A DNA stretch of 64,000 nucleotides, from NCBI RefSeq assembly GCF_004345565.1, contig NZ_SLWA01000002.1, positions 806,001-870,000 on the forward strand. Reading direction: 5' to 3'. Source of the DNA: Flavobacterium circumlabens. Lineage in GTDB: Bacteria > Bacteroidota > Bacteroidia > Flavobacteriales > Flavobacteriaceae. The notes under the pieces were generated by a model. The model was not told the DNA's origin. It worked only from the letters and a program-made list of their open reading frames with translations, and did not search any database. Positions within the stretch are counted from its first letter, which is position 1; every line of letters starts with the position of its first letter. The translations under genes were made by a program, and so were the position numbers. Below, one piece after another: positions 53,515 through 63,500 of the stretch.

Positions 53515-53548
53515 ATTAAATATTTATAATTACTGTGTAGTAAAATAA
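53515..53548. repeat. Second copy of shared 33-base motif
   Basis: ATTAAATATTTATAATTAC, then GTGTAGTAAAATAA, aligns closely to TTTAAATATTTATCATTAC...GTAGTAAACAA at 50873-50905. Both lie in gaps in an accessory region. Confidence 0.45.
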
Positions 53549-53626
53549 ATGTGATTTTATGTATCTAATATGAAGAATAGATAATTAAAAGCAAAAAAGA
53601 TGATCTAATTTAAATGCTATTTAAAA

Positions 53627-54097
53627 ATGTTTTATTTACGTAAACGAAAGTTAAAGAGAGGAGATGTAGTCAGAGCTAAAATTGCTGGAATACCATCGAT
53701 TCATACCTGTATTATTTTAGAAGATGAAACGCAAAATCAGCATACAAGATGTCTTCCAATTTGTAATTTTACAGGAAGTATTATTCCAAAGGGCGAATAT
53801 TCTATAGATATCAGTGGATTCGATTTACCAGAAAGCTGGTTTGGACTAAAAAAAACGGATACTTGGCTTCGATGTAATGAAATTGACTGTGTATATAGTT
53901 TAGAAATTGAAGAACCTGGAAAGATTGGAAACATTTGCAAACAATTTCCAAAATTGTGGTCACATATATGCGAAGCAATTCATAGTTGTGCTATATCACT
54001 CAGATTGGAGCAAGCTTGTGACTGCGACTATAAACTAATAGAAAAGGAAATTAGTTTAGGACTTAAGACTAAGCCCGATTGTGGATGTAAAAAATAG
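53627..54097 (+). CDS. Hypothetical protein with PemK/MazF-like features
   Basis: 156 residues. The start (KLKRGDVVRAKIAGIPSIHTCIILEDE...CLPICNFTGS) is like a PemK/MazF-type small beta-barrel, where RGDVV is typical. The middle (WLRCNEIDCVYSLEIEEPGKIGNICKQFPKLWSHICEAI) fits a helix-strand end. The C-terminus is Cys-rich (CDCDYK... DCGCKK), unusual for MazF. No antitoxin partner is seen on either side, so toxin activity is uncertain. The gene is AT-rich. Confidence 0.55.
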   Translation: MFYLRKRKLKRGDVVRAKIAGIPSIHTCIILEDETQNQHTRCLPICNFTGSIIPKGEYSIDISGFDLPESWFGLKKTDTWLRCNEIDCVYSLEIEEPGKIGNICKQFPKLWSHICEAIHSCAISLRLEQACDCDYKLIEKEISLGLKTKPDCGCKK

Positions 54098-54420
54098 ATC
54101 TTTTTTGAGGTATTCTAATCTGGACTGCTGGTTTTTAATTGATGGAATGTCTGCTCAGAAACATTACAACACGTGAAGAACGAACCCGATAGTCGAAGAG
54201 TTCTTTTGGAAGCTGTGCGAATGTCTCCGGACTTAGTTCCCCCAATGTTGATCAGATGAACAAAAAAAAAAATCTGATTTTATGTAAAACCGTAATTCCT
54301 GACTTTTTTTTTTATGTAGTATTGTAGAACCTTACGAGAAAGTTTTGGATTTTTTAATCCACCACATCGCCAAGGAGAAAACCAAAAAAACATAAGAAAT
54401 TAAATCAAATAAATAGATTT
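54098..54420. other. Intergenic region, no gene seen
   Basis: 323 bases between the PemK-like gene and the DUF3010 gene, with an A/T-homopolymer around 54258-54315. I see no open frame, repeat or hairpin that I would call. It presumably holds the DUF3010 promoter. Confidence 0.35.
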
Positions 54421-54834
54421 ATGAAAGTATGCGCAATTGAAATAAAATCCAATAAAATAATTTTCGTCGTTTTGGAAAAAGATTCAGATAATCAAATTAC
54501 TGAAAGTACTGGTAAAGTAAAATCTATTGTACTTGATGATGACCATAATCATTCTCAAGTAATTGATTTTATAGAAACTATTCATTCTCATTTTAATTCT
54601 TTAGAAATTGATAAAATTGTAATTCTATCAAGAAGTTCAAAAGGTCAATTTTCATCCTCGGGAATTTCCTTTAAGTTGGAAGGTTTTATTCAAGCATATA
54701 AAAATAAGCCTGTCGAATTTATTTCTCCAAAAACTTTAATAGCTTTTTACAAGAAAAACACTTTGGATATAACTCCGCAGTTTAGTTATCAATCAGAAGC
54801 TTCAAAATTAGGTTACTATATTTTAAATTCTTAA
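54421..54834 (+). CDS. DUF3010 (RuvC-like fold) protein
   Basis: 137 residues matching DUF3010 across its length: MKVCAIEIKSNKIIFVVL at the start, IVLDDDHNHSQVIDFI, KIVILSRSSKGQFSSSGISFKLEGF, VEFISPKTLIAFYKKN, and Y-S...ILNS at the end. The fold is RuvC/RNase-H-like (starting V-C-x-I-E-I), but the usual metal-binding acids are not all present. Function unknown. It lies 3 bases before a kinase-like fragment, suggesting an operon once shared. Confidence 0.75.
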   Translation: MKVCAIEIKSNKIIFVVLEKDSDNQITESTGKVKSIVLDDDHNHSQVIDFIETIHSHFNSLEIDKIVILSRSSKGQFSSSGISFKLEGFIQAYKNKPVEFISPKTLIAFYKKNTLDITPQFSYQSEASKLGYYILNS

Positions 54835-54837
54835 ATA

Positions 54838-55110
54838 ATGGGTGACGAAAATGTAGATGAAATAATTAAAGATTTTATATCATTGCAAAATGACATTGTA
54901 ATTGATAGATATTCTGATAGTGGTGCAAATGGAGAATTATATTTTGGTAAAAGAGAGTTATTATCTGATAGAGTTGCAATACACCACTCACAAATGTATT
55001 CCAAAAAAAACACTGCTTGCGCGAGCGTTCCACTCGTTAATATTGAGCCTTTTTTAAATACTTCATTTTTTGTTTTCATGAATTTTGCAATACTTAAAAC
55101 GGGTAGTTAA
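54838..55110 (+). pseudogene. Ser/Thr-kinase-like gene, truncated
   Basis: The first 58 residues (MGDENVDEIIKDFISLQND... DSGANGELYFGKRELLSDRVAIHH) read like the N-lobe of a Hanks-type kinase: G-x-N-G-E-x-Y-F-G-K glycine-loop, then VAI. From about residue 60 (SKKNTACASV...) coding character is lost and the frame ends at 55110 inside the RHS-side DNA, with the catalytic loop and DFG missing. So only the beginning of a kinase gene remains, cut by the RHS locus. Confidence 0.6.
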
Positions 55111-55470
55111 GCATAAACCTGATAACATATCTGTTGTGTAAGCAGTATATTTTCCTCCATCACTCCAAACTACTCGATCTTCAATAGATATAGAAAAATT
55201 TTTTCTATTAGGAATTATAATTGCTGGAACATATTTTATTAAAACTAATTTATACTTTTTAGAATGCTTAATTTTTTCACAATCACCTTCAGTTCTAATT
55301 TTATTAGAGATAATTAAGTATTTTTTAAAATTCTTTTTAACTGTAATAAAATAGTAGTTATTTACAGAATCAATCTCTACTATCTTATAGTTACTTGATT
55401 TCTGAGCCAAAATATTTTGCATCACCAAAAACAAAAAGGCAAGAACACAAATTTTTATTTTCATAATCAT
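55063..55470 (-). CDS. Putative immunity protein of the orphan RHS tip
   Basis: 135 residues with a signal peptide (MKIKICVLAFLFLVMQNILAQ), then a small beta-rich domain: YKIVEIDSVNNYYFITVKKNFKKYLIISNKI... IEDRVVWSDGGKYTAYTTDMLSGLCL. It starts in a 4-base ATGA overlap with the orphan tip stop, which implies co-translation. It is homologous to the 123-residue gene at 56714 (IIEIDSTENFYFVAIKHWFKRGTIISP). Toxin neutralisation is inferred from position; the exported form suggests a periplasmic or envelope target. Confidence 0.68.
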   Translation of the reverse strand: MIMKIKICVLAFLFLVMQNILAQKSSNYKIVEIDSVNNYYFITVKKNFKKYLIISNKIRTEGDCEKIKHSKKYKLVLIKYVPAIIIPNRKNFSISIEDRVVWSDGGKYTAYTTDMLSGLCLTTRFKYCKIHENKK

Positions 55471-56420
55471 TTTCTTTTTATTGGAACATTTTCATCACTA
55501 AATAATTGCCTGTAGTCCATTCCTTTCCATATAACTCCACTATAAGTAGCTTTATCTTCTGAAACATTTTCGTTAGACACTCTAACTCTGAAACCATTTA
55601 AAGTATTAACTTTTTTAGCATTAGGAGCTAATTTCATGGCATCCTTATGAGCCTTTTCATAACTCCTTAAATCGCTATTAAACCCTCCAGCACCAGGTGA
55701 TTTTACAGCTCCTAAATATGCTTCTAAAGTTTCATGTATAGCAACAGTTCCTGTTGGCATACCAGTAAGATCTTCTATAATAGAAGCTTGAATTGGGTTT
55801 ACAACTTGTGTAGCTACAATAGCATCATTATTAAACTCACTCCCACCAAATGCTCCACCAAAAATCACTTCATTTCCTCTAAAATTATCACTTGTTGCAT
55901 CAATTTTAACAGTTATATCTTTGTCATTTATAGCTTCTAATAATTTTTTATCAGCTTTCGTTTTTGCTATTCCTGTCGCAGATAACTTACCTGTCTCATT
56001 ATCTCTTGTTATTTTTAAATTTGATGCTGAATTTAATTGCTCTGTGAACTTTTTAGATTCAGAACCAGTAACAATTATATCTTGGGGTGCCATTCCATCA
56101 GGGTCATTAAACCTAATGGGATTATTAAAAACATGATTATAAGGACTATGTCTTCTCATTTGTTCCGTTAGCGGGTCAATATTCATCCAACGCCCTAATG
56201 CAGGATCATAATTACGTGCACCAAAGTCATAAAAGTTAAGCCCAAAATCATCCTGCAATTCCTTACTATTATACTTATATTTTTGAGCCGGATTTGTAGA
56301 AACTACATTAGAATTATACCCTTTATGCGCTAAACCAAACGGATAATAATTATTTTCGGCAATAATTTCGGTATTGTTTACAGTGCCATTATTATCCTTA
56401 TCACTATAACTCAATCTCAC
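55467..56420 (-). CDS. Orphan RHS C-terminal toxin tip
   Basis: 317 residues from a GTG at 56420; the frame stays open to 56591, bounded by a TAG at 56592-56594, so there is no complete RHS barrel. It begins with the last part of the RHS core (YDPALGRWMNIDPLTEQMRRHSPYNHVFNNPIRFNDPDGMAP), then a variable tip with HETLEAY (H at 55734-55736) and KGMDYRQLF near the end. The first 500 bases duplicate the main gene almost exactly. Likely a silent cassette for tip replacement by recombination. Confidence 0.72.
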   Translation of the reverse strand: MRLSYSDKDNNGTVNNTEIIAENNYYPFGLAHKGYNSNVVSTNPAQKYKYNSKELQDDFGLNFYDFGARNYDPALGRWMNIDPLTEQMRRHSPYNHVFNNPIRFNDPDGMAPQDIIVTGSESKKFTEQLNSASNLKITRDNETGKLSATGIAKTKADKKLLEAINDKDITVKIDATSDNFRGNEVIFGGAFGGSEFNNDAIVATQVVNPIQASIIEDLTGMPTGTVAIHETLEAYLGAVKSPGAGGFNSDLRSYEKAHKDAMKLAPNAKKVNTLNGFRVRVSNENVSEDKATYSGVIWKGMDYRQLFSDENVPIKRK

Positions 56421-56588
56421 ATTTCCTAAGTGATCTTTGTATTGATAAACATATTCGTAAGAACTTCCCGAAGGTTGTACATAACCCTCGGCAGTGGGGA
56501 AAAAATCAAGCGTGAATGTTTTGGAATTTAAGGCACTGTATTGAAATCCTCCCTGTAAATAATCCGTGATCGTTGTACTGGTGGTTCG
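56091..56588 (-). repeat. Duplicated RHS core segment, orphan copy
   Basis: About 500 bases that match 57694-58191 with only scattered differences (for example GACTATGTCTTCTCATTTG and the GATCGTTGTACTGG boundary). Homology stops at the tip start on one side and near 56588 on the other. The constant spacing of 1603 bases shows a direct repeat. Confidence 0.8.
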
Positions 56589-56713
56589 ACTCTACTCATG
56601 AGCGGGAAGAGACATGGATACATTCTGCTTGACTATAAATAATAAAAAATATTTCTAACTTTGAAATATTACCTACTTAATTTGAAACACTACCAGATAC
56701 ATTACCTAAAGTA

Positions 56714-57085
56714 TTAATCAAGATATAAACCCCTTAATGATTCACTTGTGTAGACATTATATTGTTTGTCGCTGTACCAAACAATTCTTCCTTCAATTGC
56801 AAAAGAATAATTTGGTCCTAAAATGATCCTTTTTGAATTGTAAGCTTTCAAATTAAATAAATATCGTTTTCCTACTTTTATTTTTGGACCATTTATTTCT
56901 ATTGTATTTTTTGGAGATATTATTGTCCCTCTCTTAAACCAATGTTTTATCGCTACAAAATAAAAGTTCTCAGTTGAATCAATTTCAATTATTCGATATT
57001 TCTTTTGAGCCCGAACGTTATTCATTGGAAGTAGAAATAAAATAAAAAAAACTTGAATAATTAACATTTTTTTTTTCTTTCTCAT
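56714..57085 (-). CDS. Putative immunity protein of the main RHS tip
   Basis: 123 residues with signal peptide (KKKMLIIQVFFILFLLPMNNVRAQ) and a domain like the orphan's immunity protein: KKYRIIEIDSTENFYFVAIKHWFKRGTIISPKN... IEGRIVWYSDKQYNVYTSESLRGLYLD. It lies 11 bases after the RHS gene, as expected for a cognate immunity gene. Confidence 0.68.
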   Translation of the reverse strand: MRKKKKMLIIQVFFILFLLPMNNVRAQKKYRIIEIDSTENFYFVAIKHWFKRGTIISPKNTIEINGPKIKVGKRYLFNLKAYNSKRIILGPNYSFAIEGRIVWYSDKQYNVYTSESLRGLYLD

Positions 57086-57096
57086 ATTTTACATTA

Positions 57097-60000
57097 TTAT
57101 TTATTTTTTTCTGTATATAAAGGCGTTTTTTTACCAGTACTTTTTACCGTAACAGTTACTGTTGTTGCATTATTTTGTACATTAGATGCTACGCTCAGTT
57201 TATCTTGAATAATTTTACCTCTAGGGTCAGTTTTGTTTGCAAGATCATGAGCTTTTTCAAAACCATCTCCTGCCTGTGTTGAAGCTTTTGCGCCAGGTGC
57301 AAATCTAGCTCCTTGGTAAGCTTCTATTGTTTCATGCATTGCTATAGTACCAATAGGTGCCTCCGCAAGTTTTTCTAAAACTTCTGTTTGATCAGGATTT
57401 ACAACTTGTTTTGCGGTTTTAGTTCCATCATCGTTTACTGTATTTCCAAGAAATGCACCACCTACTATAAAACCTTCGTCAATTTGATTTGCTTTAGTAG
57501 CATCAATATTTATAGTTATTTTATCATCATTAATAGCTTTCAACAATGTCTCATCAGCACCTGTTTCTGCCGTTCCTTCAGCTTTTAGTTTCCCTGTTTT
57601 TTCATCTCTTGAAATAGTTAAACTTGTACCTGCACTTAATTGTTTAACAAATTTATCCGCATTTTCGCCATTAACAATAACATCATTTGGAGCCATGCCG
57701 TCAGGATCAGTAAAAAAGATAGGATTATTAAACGCATAATTATAAGGACTATGTCTTCTCATTTGTTCCGTTAGTGGATCCATATTCATCCATCTTCCAA
57801 GTGCAGGATCATAATTTCTTGCTCCAAAGTCATAAAAGTTAAGCCCAAAATCATCCTGCAATTCCTTACCATTGTACTTGTATTTTTGAGCCGGATTTGT
57901 AGAAACTACATTAGAATTATACCCTTTATGTGCTAAACCAAACGGGTAATAATTATTTTCGGCAATAATTTCGGTATTGTTTACAGTGCCATTATTATCT
58001 TTATCACTGTAACTCAATCTCACATTTCCTAAGTGATCTTTGTATTGATACACATATTCGTAAGAACTTCCGGAAGGTTGTACATACCCCTCAGCGGTAG
58101 GGAAAAAGTCAAGAGTAAAAGTTTTGGAATTTAGGGCACTGTATTGAAATCCTCCCTGTAAATAATCCGTGATCGTTGTACTGGGTTTTCGAACTACGGT
58201 TCCCGCTTTAAAAACTGTTTTTCCTGTTTTCTGGCCATCCGCATTGTAAATGTACGTAATATACCCACTGGTACCAAAGGTTATCTTAGTGGGTAAATTA
58301 AGATGATTGTAAGTAATCGCCGTGATGTTTTTGTTTTTGTCAATGATCAGGTTCCCATTGGCATCGTAGGTATAATCATCACCTGTTTTGTTAAAATCAT
58401 TAAAACCACTGGTGTTGTTGCTGTTGTCTGTGATCTTGCCCAACTGGTTGGAGTTGGCCGCATAGGTATAGACCAGATCATCAGTCCCTATGGGTTGTAT
58501 TTGCGGATCTATATCTCCTTTTCGCTTCAGGGACATGATGTTTCCGTTTTTATCATAGGTTAAACTTTCATCATAGGCATTGGTGGTCAAACCGTTTTTC
58601 TCGTAAATGGCATTTTTTAAGCGGTTCAGTTTATCGTATTGATAGCCATAACCGCGCTCGATATTATCAGAACCGGTTCTCCAGAGCGTCTCCGAGATAT
58701 TGCCATTATATAAGGCATTTACGCCTGTAATGCCTGCTGTTGGCGTATTGTAACTGATCTTAAAAGTAAACAAATCCAGAGGATCTATGCCCTGCTGCAG
58801 ATCAGCGGTTTTATTGATTTCGGTCAGCCAGCCTCGTATGTTGTAGGTATAATCGACTTTCTGTAGAGGGACAGCGGCACTGTTTCCTGTTTTTTTACTG
58901 ATTAACTGTCCCAGTGCATCATAACTATTATTGGCCATGAGCTGCACTTTTCCTCCATTGATCTGATGGGTGTGGGTCAGCAATCGGTCCTGTGGCGAGT
59001 AGGTAAAATCTTCTCTTATGAGTAATTCCGTACTGGCCGAAGTACGTTTGTGCCGGATCAGGGTATACAACGTTTTTCCGATAAAATCAATTTTACTGTC
59101 TGTAACGGTATAACCTCCCAGATGATTTCCTGTATACGCTCGTATCGGTCTCGCTTTTTGGTCATAAAAAGTAGTGCTTACTTCTGCCAGAATAGCGGCA
59201 GCGGTGGTCACCACCCGGTTCCATGTTCCGGTAGGCAGGCTTTTTACGTTGGTTAAAACGGTCTGGCTTTCTATGCTGGCCGGCATCTTCTGAACACCCG
59301 GAAAAAGATAGTTATCATAATAATTTACAGTCAGTAATTTAAACGTAGTGGGCGCTATGGCATTGCTGTAATTAACAGGCACACCGTCAATACTTCCGGA
59401 GCTTTGTTGGGTCTCAAATAAGACCTTAGCCGAATTTTGTGCCTCCTGCAATATTTTTCTGGTGGCAGAACTGCTGCTGACATTGTTCCAGCCTGTATAG
59501 ATGGGACGGCCAAAAACATCGTATTTGGTAATGAGCCAACCCACAGCCGTGATATCCGAAAAAGGCGAATTGGCGGGGCCTGTAGCTACCACACGGTCTA
59601 ATTTATCATACACCATAAACTCCCATTGTTTGCCCGGCAGTTTTTTCTCGACCAATCTGTTGCGGTAATCGTGTTTGTACTGGTAACATAAATGGTCTAA
59701 AATGGCTGTGGTAATGGTACCCTCGGCTTTTGGCGGGATTACATAGGTCAGGTTACCATATATATCGTGTACGAAATACGTATCATGTTTCATACCTGCA
59801 TCATAGGTTCTTTTCAATACTACCTGACCTTCCTTGTTTTTAAATTCTACTGTTGATCCCGCAGTTTCAGTTGGATTTGCGGTGGTATTCTCATCGTAGG
59901 TGACGGTTTTGTATAATTCTCCTGCTGCATAAGTCCCTGCGTCTGCCAAAGCGATTTCGTACAGCCCTGATTCCGGAGTCCAGATAGCAGTGGCCTTGAA

Positions 60001-60522
60001 GAGTCTGACCTCATTGGCCAAATTGGTCTGGTAGCTAATTTTGATGGCATGACCGGCTTTTAAGCTCCAGTCGTCTCCGGGAGCAGCCTGTTTCAGAACA
60101 CGGTTAAGAGGGGAGGCCTCTACTTGTTTCTCACTATACGGATTTGCATTCACAGCCCCGTAATTGGTTTTGTATTGTGCCATTAAATCCGGTACCAGGG
60201 TGACTGGATTTACATACCCCGAATTGGTTTGAGCAGAAGCAAACGGAAGGTATTCTTTTAGCTGTCTTCCAAAACCATCGTATTCAATGGGGGTTATAAT
60301 GTCTTTTCCGGTATTCGACTGCTGCACGGCAATTTGCTGAACCGGCCTTCCGAGTCCGTCAAAATAGGTTATATTTTGAGAAGCCTGTGCAGGTGTTGGA
60401 TTTGGGATTGTCGTACCAGTTGGTGTTTTGTAAGTAATCGTTTTAATATAATTCTGGGTCTGGGTCTGGCCAATGACCATAGCCGGAAACAAAACTAAAA
60501 GAAGTTTGCTGAAATTTTTCAT
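57097..60522 (-). CDS. RHS polymorphic toxin, DUF6443-type N-terminus
   Basis: 1141 residues. Signal peptide (LLLVLFPAMVIGQ), DUF6443-type start (NYIKTITYKTPTGTTIPNPTPAQASQNITYFDGLGRPVQQIAV), many YD/RHS repeats (LTYDKNGNIMSLKRKG; YNADGQKTGKTV), then the core-closing YYPFGLAHKGYN... RNYDPALGRWMNMDPLTEQMRRHSPYNYAFNNP... DPDGMAPND. The tip (about residues 985-1141) is unique, with HETIEAY (H1063, E1064, E1067). The RHS shell encapsulates the tip, released after delivery. Pairs with the 1085-residue partner upstream. Confidence 0.85.
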   Translation of the reverse strand: MKNFSKLLLVLFPAMVIGQTQTQNYIKTITYKTPTGTTIPNPTPAQASQNITYFDGLGRPVQQIAVQQSNTGKDIITPIEYDGFGRQLKEYLPFASAQTNSGYVNPVTLVPDLMAQYKTNYGAVNANPYSEKQVEASPLNRVLKQAAPGDDWSLKAGHAIKISYQTNLANEVRLFKATAIWTPESGLYEIALADAGTYAAGELYKTVTYDENTTANPTETAGSTVEFKNKEGQVVLKRTYDAGMKHDTYFVHDIYGNLTYVIPPKAEGTITTAILDHLCYQYKHDYRNRLVEKKLPGKQWEFMVYDKLDRVVATGPANSPFSDITAVGWLITKYDVFGRPIYTGWNNVSSSSATRKILQEAQNSAKVLFETQQSSGSIDGVPVNYSNAIAPTTFKLLTVNYYDNYLFPGVQKMPASIESQTVLTNVKSLPTGTWNRVVTTAAAILAEVSTTFYDQKARPIRAYTGNHLGGYTVTDSKIDFIGKTLYTLIRHKRTSASTELLIREDFTYSPQDRLLTHTHQINGGKVQLMANNSYDALGQLISKKTGNSAAVPLQKVDYTYNIRGWLTEINKTADLQQGIDPLDLFTFKISYNTPTAGITGVNALYNGNISETLWRTGSDNIERGYGYQYDKLNRLKNAIYEKNGLTTNAYDESLTYDKNGNIMSLKRKGDIDPQIQPIGTDDLVYTYAANSNQLGKITDNSNNTSGFNDFNKTGDDYTYDANGNLIIDKNKNITAITYNHLNLPTKITFGTSGYITYIYNADGQKTGKTVFKAGTVVRKPSTTITDYLQGGFQYSALNSKTFTLDFFPTAEGYVQPSGSSYEYVYQYKDHLGNVRLSYSDKDNNGTVNNTEIIAENNYYPFGLAHKGYNSNVVSTNPAQKYKYNGKELQDDFGLNFYDFGARNYDPALGRWMNMDPLTEQMRRHSPYNYAFNNPIFFTDPDGMAPNDVIVNGENADKFVKQLSAGTSLTISRDEKTGKLKAEGTAETGADETLLKAINDDKITINIDATKANQIDEGFIVGGAFLGNTVNDDGTKTAKQVVNPDQTEVLEKLAEAPIGTIAMHETIEAYQGARFAPGAKASTQAGDGFEKAHDLANKTDPRGKIIQDKLSVASNVQNNATTVTVTVKSTGKKTPLYTEKNK
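57694..58191 (-). repeat. Duplicated RHS core segment, main copy
   Basis: Counterpart of 56091-56588, inside the main RHS gene from the end of YD repeats (ITDYLQGGFQYSA) to the core end (DPDGMAP). Recombination between the two would exchange tips and delete or loop out the segment between them. Confidence 0.8.
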
Positions 60523-60533
60523 GATTTTTTGGT

Positions 60534-63500
60534 TTATGGCTTGTAATTGTATTGGTTCTCTGAGCTTATAGATCCGTTTTTGTCTTTTACGAATTCCAGC
60601 CTTCCGAAAGTATCATAGGTAAAAGTTGTAATATCTCCTTTAGGATCTGTGATGGTACTAACCCCGACAAGTGGAATATAAGTGTACGTACTCACCATGA
60701 TAGTACCTGGCAATGCGGTTCTTAATGCATTTAAAGCCGTAATCAGATTCGCCTCAGTTCCGGTGTCCGAAAGATTTTGCAGGTTGGTTACATAAGAGGA
60801 AACCTGAGCGTAAGTCGCATTTTCTATTTTGGCAATGGGCTGGGTTTTGTTGTATCCCCATATTATAGCGGTCGGAATTCCACTCTCTAAAGTATATTGA
60901 AGAATGTTTCCTTTGTCATCATACTTATCATATGTTATTTTTTTTTCCACAGAATTACCTGAAAATGAATTGGGGAATTTGGCTGCATAAATAAATTTCG
61001 GTAAAAGTAAATTTCCCGTTGTGGCATTTTTTGCATATTCTGTTTTTTGCTCCGATAACTTTATTGCACCTCTGAAAGTTTCTGTTTTGAGTAGCGTGTT
61101 TATTTTATTGTTGGCGATCATTTCCGATACAAACGGTTCACTTGACATAACCGGATCCTGAGGGTAATAATATTTGGTTTCTAAAAAATCTTCAACTGAA
61201 CTTTTTGTTTTTTGTACACTTAATTGCATATGAACAGGACTGTTGTAAACATAGCTTGTAGTTGTCCTGATTGGGTTTGATCCCCCTACATCATATAAAA
61301 CATGCTCTTTTGATTTTAAGTAATTCCAATAAGAACTATTGATATACTCTACTATTCCTAAATTGGATGTTTTTGTAGTATTTGATTCCTCATCATTATT
61401 ATCTATTAATTGATGGTATTTCTTCACATTATAAGATTTCGAACTTTTTAGTTCTCTATTATCATATAGATTTGTAGTTATCTGTACATCATCTTTCTTA
61501 GTGTTAAAAATACTATTCTTTAAAGGGAGGCCATTTGTCAGGACTCCATAGTCTGTAGGAGCACCATATAATCTTAAATCGCCGCATATCTGATTGTTTG
61601 AGTTTTTGTGAATATAGAATTCATTCATTTCTCCTCCATTCAAAAAAGTATCATTACCATGAGATACAGTAACATATTGATACGAAACAGCTGAACTTCC
61701 ATTGTCAAAAAGCGAAATAAGACTACTTGAAGTTATGTTTATATAGGTTCTTAGCTGACTTGATGGCATACCACCTCCACTACTGGGAGTTGGACATTCC
61801 AGACGTTCCCTTGATTCATCCAGATAAAGAGGTGGTGTCCCCGGAAATCCAGATGATTTATTGAGGTCCTCTTTTCTCGCATAATAGTATCGTTTATAAA
61901 CAGGAAGTGAAGTATTAAATCCATTATCTGTAGTGCTTTTAATCCTAACTCCTCCTGCAATTAAATTTGTTGCAATAGTAACTGGACCAGATGGCAAATA
62001 CTTAAAAGACACACCTGAACTTATACAAGGTCTAAGCGCGCTTCTCGTGGAAGCCACCAGTAAACTTAGCGAAATTGTATAGGTTTGATTTGCTTTTGCA
62101 AGTAAAATAAAATCGTTTCCATTGTCCGGTTTAAGATCCGAAGAAATTGCGTAAAGTTCTCCATAACTACTTCTTTTGAAAAAATCTTCATACTTTCCCG
62201 TAATCAGGTTTTTAGCCATTACAGTAGCTCTCGTCCTTCCCAGATAATCGGGACCACAATCGTATTCGTCATAACTAATAGCGCCCCGCAAAATTATTTC
62301 CTGATCACTTAGAGTTGTGATGGTAATCTCCTGACTAGTTGGACCGGTCCTGTTAATAAATAATGTTTCCTCCTTTAATTCAGGAATGATTTTCTTACTT
62401 CCGTAGTAATCATTTGACTCGTATTCAAATAGTGTATATCCTTTTGTAGGATAAATAATTTTACTAAGCAAACCTGTTTGTGCAAAATCTCCGTTTGGTT
62501 CCTTATCGGCACCATCATAATTAATATTGTCTAAATCTAATCCTGTTTTATTGGGAACTAATTGATTATTTATCTTGCCGTTATAATATCCCCAATGATC
62601 TTGACTTAAAGATAATCTTGGAGGTAAATTATTTCGACTGATATATTCAAATTGATAATTTTTACCGAAATCTTTAAATTGAATTTTATCCAGAAAAACT
62701 CTTTTATTTGCGGTGGTTGTATAAGTAAATTTTATCTTTTCAATTTCTTTTATGTTATCTGTTGTTATGGCAATTTCTTTTATTTTTTTATTTCCTGCTT
62801 CTACATCCTCACTATTGTTTTCAAAGTATCGAAAAGTTATTTCCCCATTTTTACTATTATTACTATTGATAGACTGGATTGCTTTTCCTGTAATACTCAT
62901 ACGATGTTCCCTAATAGCACTAAGATTAATACCTCCTGCCACTACAGTACCAGTGCAATTAGTCTGTATTCTTGGAAATTGCATTTTAAGTGTTTGTGAT
63001 TTAGAAGAGATAAAATGATCTTCTTTGTCTATATATTTAAGATAAACTTCATCTCCCTTTGGATGTACTATTTTAGATAAATACCAGGCAGAAATAGAAG
63101 TTTTCGTAGTAGGATTGCCATAGCTCTCTTTAAAAATTTTCGTATATTCAATCTGATCAAAATAATATTTAATACCATCTGGTGCAGTTAACATAAAGGT
63201 GAAATATCCATTACGAACTTGTTTCTCGATTTTAATATTTTGAGCAGGCATCAACAGTGGAGTACCATCATGATCATATATAAATTTACCTGAATAACTA
63301 CCGAAATTAAAACTGTATAAATCCGCTTCACTATCTGTAAGATCCTCCTCTCCGATATATTTAAAAAAAGCTATTCTTTGATTTAATGTAGCGTTAGGTA
63401 GTAATGGTACAAAAGCTTTTAATCTATCTTCATCAGGCAAATCCCTTATGATTCGTGTTATTACACCGCCAAAACTTAAGTTCCATCCCTGCCCAACATT

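Noticed and set aside
53627..54097. Full toxin-antitoxin pair with the PemK-like gene.
   Set aside because: No small antitoxin-like gene lies within 300 bases on either side, so only the fold resemblance is reported.
56582..56612. GGTTCGACTCTACTC resembles the T-arm of a tRNA next to the RHS duplication boundary.
   Set aside because: No matching acceptor, D or anticodon arms lie upstream on either strand, and part of the match is the RHS coding sequence shared with the main copy.
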